NCBI GenBank assembly: GCA_030159075.1
Contig: BROG01000077.1
Span: 1,325,001-1,389,000 of the forward strand
Direction: 5' to 3'
DNA: 64,000 nucleotides
Source: Atrina japonica
Lineage: Eukaryota > Mollusca > Bivalvia > Pterioida > Pinnidae
Below, one piece after another: positions 26,520 to 37,479 of this stretch. Position 1 is the first letter of the stretch. Each line of letters begins with the position of its first letter. The notes under the pieces are model-generated. The model was not told the origin of the DNA. It did not search any database and saw only the letters and a program-made list of their open reading frames with translations. A program made the position numbers and the translations under genes.

Positions 26520-26870
26520 GGGTACCTATCTTGTGTAATCAACTCCTCCTACAGTTTTAGGTGTCTTGAATCTTTGTAGAACTAATACATATGTATTAAA
26601 GATGTGAATTTCCTATCTTGAACTCATTCTGAACATCTTTGTAGATTTTCCGGGGTCTGGAATTTAGTCATTTTTTGAAGATATTTCAGTAGAAGGTACG
26701 TATATTGTATAATCAATTCCTGCTATAGTTTTGGATTTTGGACAATGAAACTTTGCAAAATAGTTAAGTATACATGAAAGATATGCATCTTTTATTATGG
26801 ATTCATTCCAAATATTTTCGGCACACATTCAACAGAAATTACAGGATTGTCTTAAACCAAATACATGTAG
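26520..26870 (+). repeat. Diverged tandem duplication, unit about 175 bp
   Basis: GTACCTATCTTGTGTAATCA with CTCCTACAGTTTT (26,521) is repeated as GTACGTATATTGTATAATCA with CTGCTATAGTTTT (26,696). The match continues through AAAGATGTGAATTTCCTATC versus AAAGATATGCATCTTTTATT. Two units are seen, heavily diverged. Confidence 0.65.
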
Positions 26871-26874
26871 ATAC

Positions 26875-27755
26875 ATCAACAATTTAGAATCTTTCCTGCC
26901 TACACTATCTCCTCTGACAGATTTTTTATAATCTTCAAACTTTGTTTTATTCTATTTGTGCACTTCAAATAAATTGTCCATCGCAGAATTCATTCTTTCC
27001 AGCAACCAGGTCAATTGAGACCCATTTACATCATTTTTTGTTAGTGCATTTATGTTCACCGATATTATAATGCCATTTCCCGGACACTGTTATTTATATG
27101 TAAATCCGGAGAATCATTTTATGTCATCTAGATGTTTAGGTCACCATTAATTCCCCTTTCCCGATTTCTTTCCATTGGGAAGTCCGTGGTGTTTCTATGA
27201 CATAAACGTTGAGAAGATAAAGCAGTTATTTTGTCTTCTAATTTTGTTTGGGCTTGATATGAACCAACAAGCCAATACATTGAACGCAAGCTCAACTGCT
27301 CCATGTTTTGCAAATCCGGGAAAACATATTCATCGGGATTCTATCCGATTCACTAGGGTTATATCGTCCCAGAAAAATGACTTGGTGGTTTAAATATGGC
27401 GTCAAACTTTGAAACACAGGCATTTCCGGCAATAATTTGGCCTGAAAAAAAATATCCAAGGCGAAGTGTCAGGTTGACGTGATCCAGGTTTTGGAACTTT
27501 TAGGCTCTAAAGTGTACAGCATCTGACAAAAGTCTGTCAATTTTCTATGTTGTGTACACATGTTATTTATGAGTACGCTTCCCGAACGTCTTGTACTCTA
27601 ATGTTTTCATTGCCACCATATATATAATTGTGTTTTCGTCTGGTGATGTGAATGAATTTGTGTTTTAAACAAAATTCAGATAAATTTGTGGTTTAAACAA
27701 AACTCAGATAAATGTTGCTTTAGATACTGTGTAAACAAAAGTCAGGTATAATGCT
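26875..27755. other. Non-coding stretch
   Basis: Overlapping frames at 27,128-27,393 on both strands are of moderate composition, but neither resembles a known family and neither has convincing splice sites. Nothing else is visible. Confidence 0.35.
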
Positions 27756-27756
27756 T

Positions 27757-27860
27757 ACTGTCTATGGCACCTGATCCCACCTCTTACCGTGTTTGTCCAT
27801 AAATTGTACGACATTAATTGATTTATGCTTTGGTATCTGAGGTTTTTATATTGGTAGAAG
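27757..27860 (+). mobile_element. Family A 3' tail, internally deleted
   Basis: ATGGCACCTGATCCCACCTC is followed directly by CGTGTTTGTCCAT (the TTTCCAGAGGTC segment is missing), then TTGATTTATGCTTTGGTATC and TGAGGTTTTTATATT. Confidence 0.8.
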
Positions 27861-27877
27861 ATACAAATTGTAAGAAA

Positions 27878-28095
27878 GGGGACATCTGTGTCCGAGTGAT
27901 AAAAGCATTTAAGTCATGAACTTTCTCATTTCTAGACCGTGCTGGTGCGAATCTTGCTTAATCTGAATATGTGATTAAGGGTGCCAGTTTACTTGCGGAA
28001 AACCAGCGGTATATCCCATAGCATTAAAATTTGTCGCCACCTTGTAACTGAAAAAGTATTGAGTGTGGTGTAACTGATATTTAAACAAATAAAGC
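27878..28095 (+). mobile_element. tRNA-derived SINE, degraded
   Basis: A-box-like TGTGTCCGAGTGATAAAAGC and B-box-like GGTGCGAATCTTGC are 40-50 bp apart. The 3' end has GTATTGAGTGTGGTGTAACT, matching the GAGTATGGCGTAAAAC tail of the SINE at 17,255. It abuts the tail at 27,757-27,860. Confidence 0.65.
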
Positions 28096-28227
28096 ATCTA
28101 TATTAATATCAACATGTATATAATAATTGTATTCAGATTGATTTTTTATTGTGTTTGCTTTTCTATAGTAGTTGTTGAAACTTCTATACGCACCGTTATA
28201 CACACAGTTATTGTTAGTTTTATCATA

Positions 28228-28350
28228 GTTTCGTTTCCCCAGACCTTATACGGGGTTCTCTCCTCCACCAATAAATACAATAAAACTGAAAAACTGTTAA
28301 GTGTGGCGCAAAACACTTCAGAATTAAGTTCAATTCAATTCAACAAAACC
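28228..28350 (+). mobile_element. SINE 3' part
   Basis: ACGGGGTTCTCTCCTCCACC, AATAAATACAATAAAACTGA and AAGTGTGGCGCAAAAC match the body and tail of the 17,255 SINE, without a tRNA-like head. Confidence 0.65.
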
Positions 28351-28354
28351 TAAA

Positions 28355-29595
28355 ACCGAGGCAATTTGTAAATAAAACAATACAGAAACTCAGAATCAAT
28401 AAGGGGTATGGGGGAACGAAACGATGATAAAAGTATCAATAACTGTGTGCCAGCAGAAATTAACAGACATGCAGAAATACAACCACGATATTAAGCCGAC
28501 AGTATACAAGAGCACAAGTGGGATCAGGTGTCATGGAAAATTAAGAATTTCATGTCTACTATGAAGGTCCTGGTTTTAGGGGTAAAAGAGGATTCGTCAT
28601 GTTGACGTTGCCAACGAAACATTTCTCTCAGAATGTAATAATATATGAATCAATATCCCGTTATTTTTACTATCTGATATAAATTGATGCTGACACCTCA
28701 AAACCATAAATGTTAGTTTAATGATCTGATAAAAACACAAAACAATATAAATAAAATAATATATAATACCAATCCCAACACTGCTGTAGACTTACTTGAC
28801 CAATCATTATGCCAGGTGCTGTATGTACTCGTATGATAGGAGTGAGAAGGAAGAATAACAACTTTTTTGCGTGTTTAACCATTGGGTTTATATGCAAAAA
28901 AGAAGCGTTTTAGCACGCAATATGTTATCGTGTAAGTAAATCTCAATTCTTGTTTTACAGAAACGGTCTGTGGACAGACTTTTCTTTACATCACATCCCA
29001 TTAACTATCTACAAACAAGCTCTAGACTGACCAGATCTAGCAATTTGCATATAACGACCAAAATAAAATTAGAAATAGTCATCGTCATGGATAACCTTTT
29101 GTTTTAAAACGTATTACAAAACAATAAATGTAGTCAATTGTTGAGTAGTAATCTTAAATTAAATATGGGAATATTTTGATTAAATGTTTCCAGTGTATTT
29201 AAGTTGAAGTAGTCCAAACATCTAACGATAGATGGATATCAAATATATGCTGAATATATCATACATAAGTAACATTTCGTATGTCTGCCACCGATTAAAC
29301 GTAAAGTAATACTTTTATATGTTTACATTGTTTACTGTTATACGCATTTTTCAATATATTTAATTCTATCATTTGGCTTTGTATCGTGCCACTGTCTATA
29401 CATCTATTTTTTTCAATTCGAGCTCAATAGATGATTTTTTTTACATAAACGATCGTCTTGAGTATTAGTTTTGGCCATTTGGAAAAACAATAACTTTAGT
29501 ATTATATCTATAATGTTTATCTTAATCTTTCTACATCAAAGAACCTAGTTTTCTCCTCTAACATTTAAAACTTTTAACCACCATATGAATATTTT
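28355..29595. other. AT-rich non-coding stretch
   Basis: A 30-bp scrap at 28,518-28,545 (GTGGGATCAGGTGTCATGGA) matches the minus strand of the family A tail. Otherwise nothing recognisable. Confidence 0.4.
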
Positions 29596-29599
29596 AACA

Positions 29600-29660
29600 A
29601 TACCAGATAAATTAAAAATGAAAAATTGCTAAGTGTGGCGTAAAATAAAAACTCAGATAA
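29600..29660 (+). mobile_element. SINE 3' tail scrap
   Basis: AAATTGCTAAGTGTGGCGTA followed by AAATAAAAACTCAGATAAAA matches the end of the 17,255 SINE. Confidence 0.55.
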
Positions 29661-29679
29661 AAAAAACCCAAAGATCCTA

Positions 29680-29900
29680 TACGAGACTTACTACATCATT
29701 GATTATGTTGCACGATATGGGTCTAATCTCAAGGCTAATCAATTGGAACAAAATTCAACAAGTCTACCATTTAAATGGAGACATTTGTGGGAAACTATTA
29801 ATGATGTTCAACATACAATGAATATGTTTGATGACATTGACAGAATACTTAACAGAAAACAGAATTCACAAAAATGTATTTTATTTCATTGCTTTAGTTA
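29680..29900 (+). pseudogene. Protein-like open fragment, unknown family
   Basis: About 73 codons stay open and read like protein (YETYYIIDYVARYGSNLKAN, LPFKWRHLWETINDVQHTMN, MFDDIDRILNRKQNSQK) up to a TAG near 29,898. No start codon lies near its beginning. Charge and residue balance differ from the usual AT-driven frames nearby. It could be a piece of an unrecognised transposable-element ORF or an exon. I do not recognise it. Confidence 0.3.
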
Positions 29901-30248
29901 GAGTTCCTAGAGTAATATTACAGTATTATTAGTGCCGTAATATGAGTTTATAACTATATGATATGACTCCATATGACATCCGTAATTCCATATTTGATAA
30001 TACTAAGGGTTTTGGCATTTTAGCATGCATATGTGTTCAAGATTTGAGAACAAGACATAATATTATGTATTTATATATATTTTGTTTACATAGCTACATG
30101 CTTTTTGTGTTTGATTTAAGACAAATGTGTTTCCATCATCGTTTATTACTTAAGCTATGATGCTACCCCATTGTATTACTCCCTTAAAAACTTGTATATG
30201 CTCTGAGCGAGATTTTACTTTGAAAATATATTCGTGTACATATGTGTG

Positions 30249-30252
<4 letters not shown>

Positions 30253-30343
<91 letters not shown>

Positions 30344-30400
30344 AAGACAAACAAACAGACAGAGAGACAACAGAGAGAGAAAGAGACAGAGAGATAGACA
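30253..30400 (+). repeat. (GA)n-(GACA)n compound microsatellite
   Basis: About 20 GA units (30,253-30,291), about 13 GACA units (30,291-30,345), then an impure purine-rich tail. Confidence 0.97.
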
Positions 30401-30732
30401 GAGAGTGTGGGGGTAGTTTCGTTTGACATATATTTTTCTCTTTATTTATTTCTTTCCTGATATAAATATATATATGTATTTTTCATGTGTATTGTTTGTA
30501 ATATTGGTGGAAATATATTTATAATCTGTCAAAAATTGAAGGATTGTGAAAAAGTTTTGTTCCTTTAAAAGACGAAAATAGTGAAATTTATTGCAATCAT
30601 ACAATAACCATTACATAAATATATATTGCCGAAATTCTTATAGTCCTGACTTTTATGAAAAAATATACATGTATAATTTATGGAGGATTTAGAAAATAAT
30701 TATTTAATAATTTCTTTATATTTTAATCTCTG

Positions 30733-30899
30733 TCAAATATTTATATTGATAGTTCTAATTATCATCATGTAAATGAGGCAAAGGAAGACATTCTAAAAAC
30801 AAAAGAAGGTTCCATAGGTGCTCTTTGTAATACCAGGATAAAACAATTAAAACAAGCTAAGCTTGACTTCTTTCTGATATCCAAGAGTTTACAAAATTA
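30733..30899 (+). pseudogene. Protein-like open fragment, unknown family
   Basis: About 55 codons between stops: SNIYIDSSNYHHVNEAKEDI, LKTKEGSIGALCNTRIKQLK, QAKLDFFLISKSLQN, then TAA. It is rich in charged residues, unlike random AT-rich frames. It may belong with the fragments at 29,680, 31,045 and 32,391 as one decayed ORF. The family is not recognised. Confidence 0.3.
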
Positions 30900-31044
30900 A
30901 ACTATTGAACCAAGCCATGGTTCATATCTCTCACTGATTTTATTTGATATTATCAAATATCACACCAGGTACATAGCTAGGGAAATTTAATATCTCTCAT
31001 GTATGATAACGAATAATCATATTAGTATGATAAAAAATTGTAGC

Positions 31045-31168
31045 GTATTCCTTATCATTATAATGAAGATACCGAACAAATTGATAATGGGGACATTGAA
31101 TTTAAATCATTTTTGAAACTTTTAAATGAAAATAAGAAGGTGGCAGTATCTTACAAATCTTAAGCCAA
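31045..31168 (+). pseudogene. Protein-like open fragment, unknown family
   Basis: About 41 codons: RIPYHYNEDTEQIDNGDIEF, KSFLKLLNENKKVAVSYKS, then TAA. Same charged style and strand as the neighbouring fragments. No family recognised. Confidence 0.25.
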
Positions 31169-31396
31169 ACGGTGTCTGATCTCCTAAGGGAAATGAAATA
31201 TTTTAACACAAGCAAATCAAATAATTCTAATTAACTGACATAATTATTCGAGGAGTAACAGAAACTAAAATCCAAAACGAGGAATTGGAAAAAAGTAAAT
31301 AAAAACCTATCTGTAAAATACCAGTAATAAAGTATTTGCTAATATCATAGCTTGATCAGATATTTATTTCTCTCCAAAATCCTCAGGACAATACAT

Positions 31397-32298
31397 TGAA
31401 ACCTGACAATCCCGACACCTGGCAAACACGACACACTGTCACATCAGACACTATGAAAATTTCCCAAACATTTTTCTATATATGTTGTTTATTTCTGGGA
31501 AATCCGGTCCCTGTCACTTCCGAATTTTCCTATTCAAACTTAAAAATAAACACTTAAAACTTCCTGTTAATTCCGACACGCATCATTTCCGCGGTTGTGT
31601 AAACAATTGCTCGTCGGCTACACAAGTATTACCTGTATGGAACATGTAATGAGAGGTCCTCGAAGGAGTTTTTAGCAACACTATAAAATTATCGAGTTTG
31701 TATTGTGTAAAGACGACTCACATCTATCTTAGACTTAATTATGTGATCTGTAATAACGATTTTGAATAAATATAAATGTACATAATAGTAAGAGTAGACT
31801 AGTCAGTTATTTGTGAATTTCTCGTACTGACATACAAATGCTATGATGGCTTCACCTACTTGTAAATGGACATTCGTAAAACGCTTGATGATATTTCACA
31901 GTGTGCAAAGATGATCACTATATAAAAACCTCAGATACCAAAGCATAAATCAATAGAAAGTCCAGGACATAGATACAAATCCGGTAAAAATGGACAAACA
32001 CGGACCTCTGGAAACCAAGAGGTGGGATCAGGTGCCATGGAGGAGTAAGCATCCCCTGTCGACCGGTGAAGCGTTGCGCGATATAAAGCTCTCAACCATT
32101 ATCAAACAAAGTTTTAATGAATTTTTAAATTAAATATTTTAACAATAGTTTTACACTACATTCAACATTAGGCCTATTTCGGTCATATTTTGGGGGTATA
32201 TGCTGTTCATTGAATATCACAATCACTGACAAATCTGACACTCTGTGAAATCCGACCACTAGCTTACTCCCAATGAGTGTCGGAATTATCAGGTTTCA
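31397..32298. mobile_element. pogo/Tigger-like TIR element, non-autonomous
   Basis: Left end TGAAACCTGACAATCCCGAC is the inverse of the right end GTGTCGGAATTATCAGGTTT. The first 60 bp also share scattered CGACAC/TGACACT phrases. TA dinucleotides lie just outside both ends. The 902-bp span has no transposase. It contains a minus-strand family A tail at 31,921-32,066, so its original size was about 755 bp. The end sequence resembles Tigger-type TIRs from memory; a library search would settle it. Confidence 0.75.
31921..32066 (-). mobile_element. Family A 3' tail inside the TIR element
   Basis: A near-consensus tail on the minus strand: it starts CACCGGTCGACAGGGGATGC at 32,066 and ends ATCTGAGGTTTTTATA at 31,921. 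It is cut at the GACCGGT point at its upstream end. It is younger than the TIR element that contains it. Confidence 0.9.
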
Positions 32299-32390
32299 TT
32301 ATATATGATGAAATTTCCATATTTTATGATTTTTAATGGAATGGACCAATAGGGAGAATCAAAAGGAAAGTTCTTTTTAAAAAGTATATA

Positions 32391-32625
32391 TAAACCATTT
32401 CCCTAAAACACGGTTCTGAAAAAAATAATAAAGCAGCAGGAAAAATTATTAGAACTATTAAATATCAAAACGAATATTATTTCATTATTGAAATGTTGGG
32501 AAGAATACATTTTAAAAATGTATCGATGAACAGAAAGAACAAAATTGGTGAAAGTGTTTCTAGGCTTAATATGTTCTATCTTAAAATTGTCAGGAAAATT
32601 GTAATGACGAGAATTACGCCATGAA
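32391..32625 (+). pseudogene. Protein-like open fragment, unknown family
   Basis: About 77 codons between stops: KHGSEKNNKAAGKIIRTIKY, QNEYYFIIEMLGRIHFKNVS, MNRKNKIGESVSRLNMFYLK, IVRKIVMTRITP, then TGA. It is strongly basic. It lies just right of the TIR element, with similar fragments on its left, so the element may have split one ORF. The family is not recognised. Confidence 0.3.
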
Positions 32626-32639
32626 ATGTCCATTGTAGT

Positions 32640-33330
32640 TAAACAATAATATATAAATAATCATGATATATGTTTGATTTAAAAAATGGTACCCGTTTCA
32701 GGAACATTAGTTTACGTTTATGTTTATAATATTGTAAAAAAAATTAATGTTTATATTTTTTTCCAGAATTCAGGGTAAGGCTCCCGATTTTTAATTTTCT
32801 ACAATATAATGGGCTAATTATTCCGATAAAGACAATATCGAATAATATCCTGATCAAAATGCCTCCGGATGAAATTCAGTCCACCCACCAGCCGATATCT
32901 ACAAATGAACATATATACAAATGTACAAAGGACCTCCATTTGACGGGGTAAATTTGATCGGAGGACAAGATGTCCTCTATTTTGGTTGCTATGCACTCTA
33001 CTTCCACCTTAGTCATCAGTAAACAGATGTAGGATGATCACAATTTATAATTTATACATGTATATTAAGAATAATTGAAAAGAAACAAAAGACATATTTA
33101 AGATTTCAGCAAAAAAAAAATTCCTGTTTGTAAAATAAAATGGAAAACAATAATTTTTGGAATATTAGAATAACAGAATCATTATATCAATATTTACAAA
33201 TCTTATAATACAGAATAAAGTAAAAGTGTTTGTTTTGAATATATGTAAAAAGTGTAAATATGTAAAATGTATGTAGTCATTTATTTATGTATAAGTAAAA
33301 CTATTTGTTCCTATCTGTAAATACAAGAAA
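32640..33330. other. AT-rich non-coding stretch
   Basis: A short palindrome, AGGACAAGATGTCCT, lies at about 32,962-32,976. Nothing else is recognised. Confidence 0.45.
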
Positions 33331-33334
33331 CGTA

Positions 33335-33500
33335 TTTATCATTGTCTCTACCCCTTTATTTCTGTCCACTCTCCTTCAATCATCTCTCCGCTCTATTTCA
33401 ATTTCTCCCCTCTATTTTAATCTCTCCCCTCTATTTCAACCTCTCCCTTCTATTTCATTCTTTCCCCTCTATTTCAATCTCTCCCCTCTATTTCAGTCTT
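33335..33500 (+). repeat. 19-20-bp pyrimidine-rich minisatellite
   Basis: About eight imperfect copies of CTCTATTTCAATCTCTCCC in tandem. Confidence 0.9.
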
Positions 33501-33689
33501 TGTCACTCTTTTAGTGATATGAAAATTCCAAAATTGTTAGATGATAGAATGAATGGGGTGAATGATTGTGTAGTTTGTTGTTTGTCAGATCAATAGATTT
33601 TGAAAGCATGTTCTTGTGTTTAGTAAAAATGAAAAAATGCCAACGTATGTTCGATACTTAAGTCCATTAGAATACGACAAAATGGATTA

Positions 33690-33825
33690 ATAACGGTCTC
33701 AGCATGAAGAACAAATACCAATCCAAAACAGAATGGGAAGCTCGGAAGGAGTAAGCGTCCCAATCGGGCATGCTACACCTGAAGCAAAAGTTCCAGGGAA
33801 ACCTTTCGAGTTAGGAACATATAAA
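33690..33825 (-). mobile_element. Family H 3' tail, diverged
   Basis: Read on the minus strand: CTCGAAAGG, GGAACTTTTGCTTCAGGTGT, GGACGCTTACTCCTTCCGAG and CATTCTGTTTTGGATTGGTA. These follow the order of the better-preserved tail at 59,222. Confidence 0.6.
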
Positions 33826-33829
33826 TAGA

Positions 33830-34200
33830 TTAATTAAACCAGTATTATATTCAGTCTCACTTTTCAGTATACCTGGGGTTATCACTTTTTTGTAAAACCC
33901 CTAGTTAATCAAAACATGAGACCATAATACATGTAATAGTATTCCTAGTACCCTAAAACAATATTTACAGGCACATTTATTATTTTTGTACCGATTGGCT
34001 AGTCCGGATTTGGTGACAACACCCAAAATATAGAGACAAAACAAGAAGGACACACCCATCTGTAATCCCTGCAGTGATTGATATCGTAACTAATTACCGA
34101 TTATCTACAGTTAACAGACTACAACAATAATTTAGGTAAGTATATGTACCTCACGTTGGTATACAACAATATAAAATATATGGAGAATTGACAGCACAGT
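33830..34200. other. AT-rich non-coding stretch
   Basis: Nothing recognisable. Confidence 0.45.
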
Positions 34201-34204
34201 CAAA

Positions 34205-34520
34205 CATTATTAAAGGTCACCTCTGTATAAAGGTCATTGTAACATTGCATTTTTTTTCAAAATGAATAAACCTGTTTATAATGGGTATTTTAGCCTATTC
34301 CATTGAGTGGTTTAAGATAGATAAAATTATTACAATATACAATAAAACTTGCTATAGCGGCCACCTCTATATAAAGGTATACCTGTTTATAAAGGCCAGT
34401 TTTTTCAAGTCCCTTAACTGCATACTTCAACTAAATTGAATCTGTGTATAAAGGTCAACTGCACATCAATGTCAATGTTTTCTGCTCCATTTGGTGGCCC
34501 AGATATACAGGTTACATTGT
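34205..34520 (+). repeat. 'TATAAAGG' repeat family, copy 1
   Basis: Short phrases CACCTCTATATAAAGG, CCTGTTTATAAAGGCC and TCTGTGTATAAAGGTCA recur every 50-70 bp. The block 34,345-34,500 is a close copy of 54,373-54,525, including AGTTTTTTCAAGTCC and CTTCAACTAAATTGAA. A related stretch is at 48,225-48,350. It is of mobile-element origin or a dispersed minisatellite; the class is unknown. Confidence 0.7.
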
Positions 34521-34544
34521 TTTTACATATATACATAAATCACA

Positions 34545-34546
<2 letters not shown>

Positions 34547-34604
<58 letters not shown>
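34547..34604 (+). repeat. (CA)n microsatellite
   Basis: About 27 CA units immediately before a SINE remnant. Confidence 0.97.
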
Positions 34605-34606
<2 letters not shown>

Positions 34607-34860
34607 GGCAATGCAACTATACACAGCCGTTCATGGCTAAATGTAAGAGCATTGCACTCTAAACCGCGACGCCACTCACATTCAATCAGCATGGATTGAA
34701 ACCTCCAAAAGCTCAATTTTACACTTGACAGAGGGACTACTATTACTATTACACATTGAAATAGGAGTTTCTTCTCCACCATCAAAACTATGCAGCACTG
34801 TACAAGCTGGAAAAGTGTTAAAGGTGGCAATAAACACCGTTTACCCATTACAAATACATA
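34605..34860 (+). mobile_element. tRNA-derived SINE, degraded
   Basis: CCGTTCATGGCTAAATGTAA with AGAGCATTGCACTCTAAA matches the tRNA-like head of the 17,255 SINE, and GTTTCTTCTCCACCATCAAA matches its body. AAAGTGTTAAAGGTGGCAAT stands for its 3' end. Confidence 0.6.
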
Positions 34861-34864
34861 ACTG

Positions 34865-36040
34865 CACAACGTGTCCGTTTGTGTGGTTTAGATAATTAAT
34901 ATTCATTAAAAGAAAAAAAAGAATACAGTTTCCATTAGTCACCACTTTAACTAATTACACCATGTTCCTTGACGGTATTAATTATCAAATATACAATTTT
35001 TATTCATTTTAATACTCTTAAGTATTTATCTTCCTAAGAGTTTTATTTACCTGTAGAAATATTTGTTTAGCCGAATTAAGATAAAACTATATGAAACTCG
35101 TTATGTACAATGAACTGTTTCTTCATACAACCTCCAGAGATATATGTTAAATTTGAATACGATGATTAGGTCCGCAGAGAATAGAATGCGCTATTAATTA
35201 TGATGGATTATTGACAATTTTATATGTTTCTCTTGAGATATAATATGCTGGTCAGACGAAGCTGTACGGCTTTGTATCATTCGTATTCCCCCGTGACTCG
35301 TCAATGTAACGAATGTTTAACATCTGAACAGTAAGTCAATTTCTTACTGTAAAGTCCAATTGGAATAAGGAAAACCAGTCTGACCAAAACACTGTAATAT
35401 TGTATTAAATATATTGACCTGAATATATCTGTCATTTCTCTCTAGTATAACTGGTGATCGTAATTTTAAATTACTGTCAATTCAGGCAAATTTATGGAAT
35501 AATTTCAGAAGCTATCGTCACTAGCATTACCATCATTGTTTAAGAAACACAGGTTTAAAGATCAAATGTATTGACAAGTATTAGGTATTTAGCAATGGGA
35601 AGAAAGAATGGGGTGTCGGTTTTGCTACCTGTTGGAGAAATCTGGCACTTTTACAGCAACGTGTGCATACATTATAGAAGGAAAAGTAATCTGCCAGATG
35701 CCTTAAACGTAGCCAAACCAAATAATTGTCATTGACACAATTGACGAAGCATCTGTAATTTGACGCAGAATTGTTATTGAATGGAAGTTTGGAAACGCTT
35801 GGTATTTACAATTGTCCAGACACTAAATAATCTAATAGCTAATACTCAGCTACGCAGTTCATTTGCTCATAATTCGATTTTCTCGTGATTTTCCTGACGT
35901 CTCTATGAACGATGTTCAATCGTCAACATTTCTTGCAGTACCAGGTTTCTGTCCATTTTATGCATTGCAATTAAATCTACCCATGTGTTCTAGGCACTTT
36001 TCTAGAATACCGGATTTTAAAGATTGGGTGTTTTATAACA
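34865..36040. other. AT-rich non-coding stretch
   Basis: Nothing recognisable before the minisatellite. Confidence 0.45.
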
Positions 36041-36044
36041 GAAT

Positions 36045-36385
36045 CTACCCAGGCGCTTTGAAATATACTTTCTACCCAGGTGCTTAAAACACTTTCTACC
36101 CTGCTACTGTAGAATATACTTTCTATCAAGGTACTTTAGGCACCTTTTATCCATGTTTTTAAGAATATACTTTTTACTCAGGTGCTTTAGATGCTTTTTA
36201 TTCAGGTACTTTAGAATATACTTTTTACCCAGGCACTTTAGAAACTTTTTTACCCAGGTGCTTTAGAATATACTTTCTATCCAGATGCTTTAGATATTTT
36301 CAATCCAGGTGCATTTGACACTTTTTATCCAGGTGCTCTAGATACTTTCTACTCAGTTGCATTAGAATATACTTTCTATCTTGGC
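36045..36385 (+). repeat. Minisatellite, unit about 25 bp
   Basis: Alternating versions of CTTTAGAATATACTTTCTA and CCCAGGTGCTTTAGA repeat about 13 times with much divergence. The array ends at the 5' breakpoint of an RT copy. Confidence 0.85.
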
Positions 36386-36398
36386 GTTTTGAAAAGTT

Positions 36399-37317
36399 TT
36401 ACCAAACTTTTATCTTTACTCCTTACCAAGATACTAACAGCCGTTAAGGAGAAACTTCAGCAGTACTGTACACTTGCTTATTACAGAAGCGCTGTAAATC
36501 AGATGTGGATACTTAAAAGACAACTGGTTTTTTTCACTAAAAGTGGCAACCGAAAATTTAAATACCTAGTGATTGGTTATCATGATACTTATTTTGTCAA
36601 ACACCACTCTGATTCTACACATAAATTCACTGAAATTGATATAAAAAGGATGCTGAAATTTCTAATAGACAATATATTTATAATGTTCGGAGACGTGAAA
36701 ATATCGGCATTCCTATGGGAGCCAATTGTGCTCCTTTATTGGCTGACTTGTTCCTTTATTCATGTGAAGCAGATTTCATTCATAAACTGCTGAATCAAAA
36801 GAATAAAAAGTTAGCGGTGTCCTTTAGCTTGACATTTAGATATATCGACGACGTTTTGTCAATAAATAATGACAATTTTCATGCATATGTCAATGCGATA
36901 TATCCAAGCGTACTAGAAATTAACGATACAACAGAATCAAGCACACAATTATCGTACTTAGATATTTTACTTACTATAGACACAGACGGGTAATTAACAA
37001 CTAAGCTATACGACAAACGCGACGATTTCGGCTTTCCCATCGTTAACTTTCCACATTTTAGTAGTAATATCCAACAATCACCCGTATATGGAGTTTGTAT
37101 TTCACAAATGATCCGATATGCCAGTGCGTGTTCAACATATGAACATTTCATATGCAGAGGTAAACTACTCACTGACAAATTATTGACACAGGGATATCGA
37201 AAACCGCGTTTGATGTCAACGTTCCGTAAATTTTACGGTCGGTATAATAGTCTTGTTTGCGGCAACTCTGTTTCATTAAGTGAACTGCTGAGTTACCTGT
37301 TCGATGGCGGTTGTTGA
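36399..37317 (+). pseudogene. Family A RT, 5'-truncated, motif A deleted
   Basis: It starts inside the RT (LLSLLLTKILTAVKEKLQQY) and reads VNQMWILK directly into FFTKSGNRKFKYLVIGYHDT. About 48 codons present in the 14.9-kb copy, including the motif A aspartate block, are absent. One frameshift near 36,700 precedes IGIPMGANCAPLLADLFLYS. The catalytic FRYIDDVLSINND block is intact. A nonsense TAA at 36,991-36,993 replaces the AAA seen in the 56.5-kb copy. The frame then stays open through LYDKRDDFGFPIVNFPHFSS, YGVCISQMIRYASACSTYEH and FYGRYNSLVCGNSVSLSELL to the natural stop (GGC, TGA). Not functional. Confidence 0.9.
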
Positions 37318-37472
37318 GACGTCTGTACCAATTATGACCGGTCGACAGGATATGCTTTCTGCTCCGTGGCACCTGAACCCACCTCTTGATTTTAAGAGAT
37401 CCGAGTTTGTCCACTTTTTACCAGATTTTTACTTCTGGTGATTTATACCTTGGTATCTGAGACTTTTTAAAT
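37318..37472 (+). mobile_element. Family A 3' tail, shortened
   Basis: The opening segment (GACTGTGGACTCACGGCGGG) is missing. It runs from ATGACCGGTCGACAGGATAT to CTTGGTATCTGAGACTTTTT. Confidence 0.85.
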
Positions 37473-37479
37473 TCTATCC

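Noticed and set aside
27128..27393. Overlapping 61- and 72-codon frames as exons
   Set aside because: Both strands are open at once, which points to chance, and there is no homology I can name.
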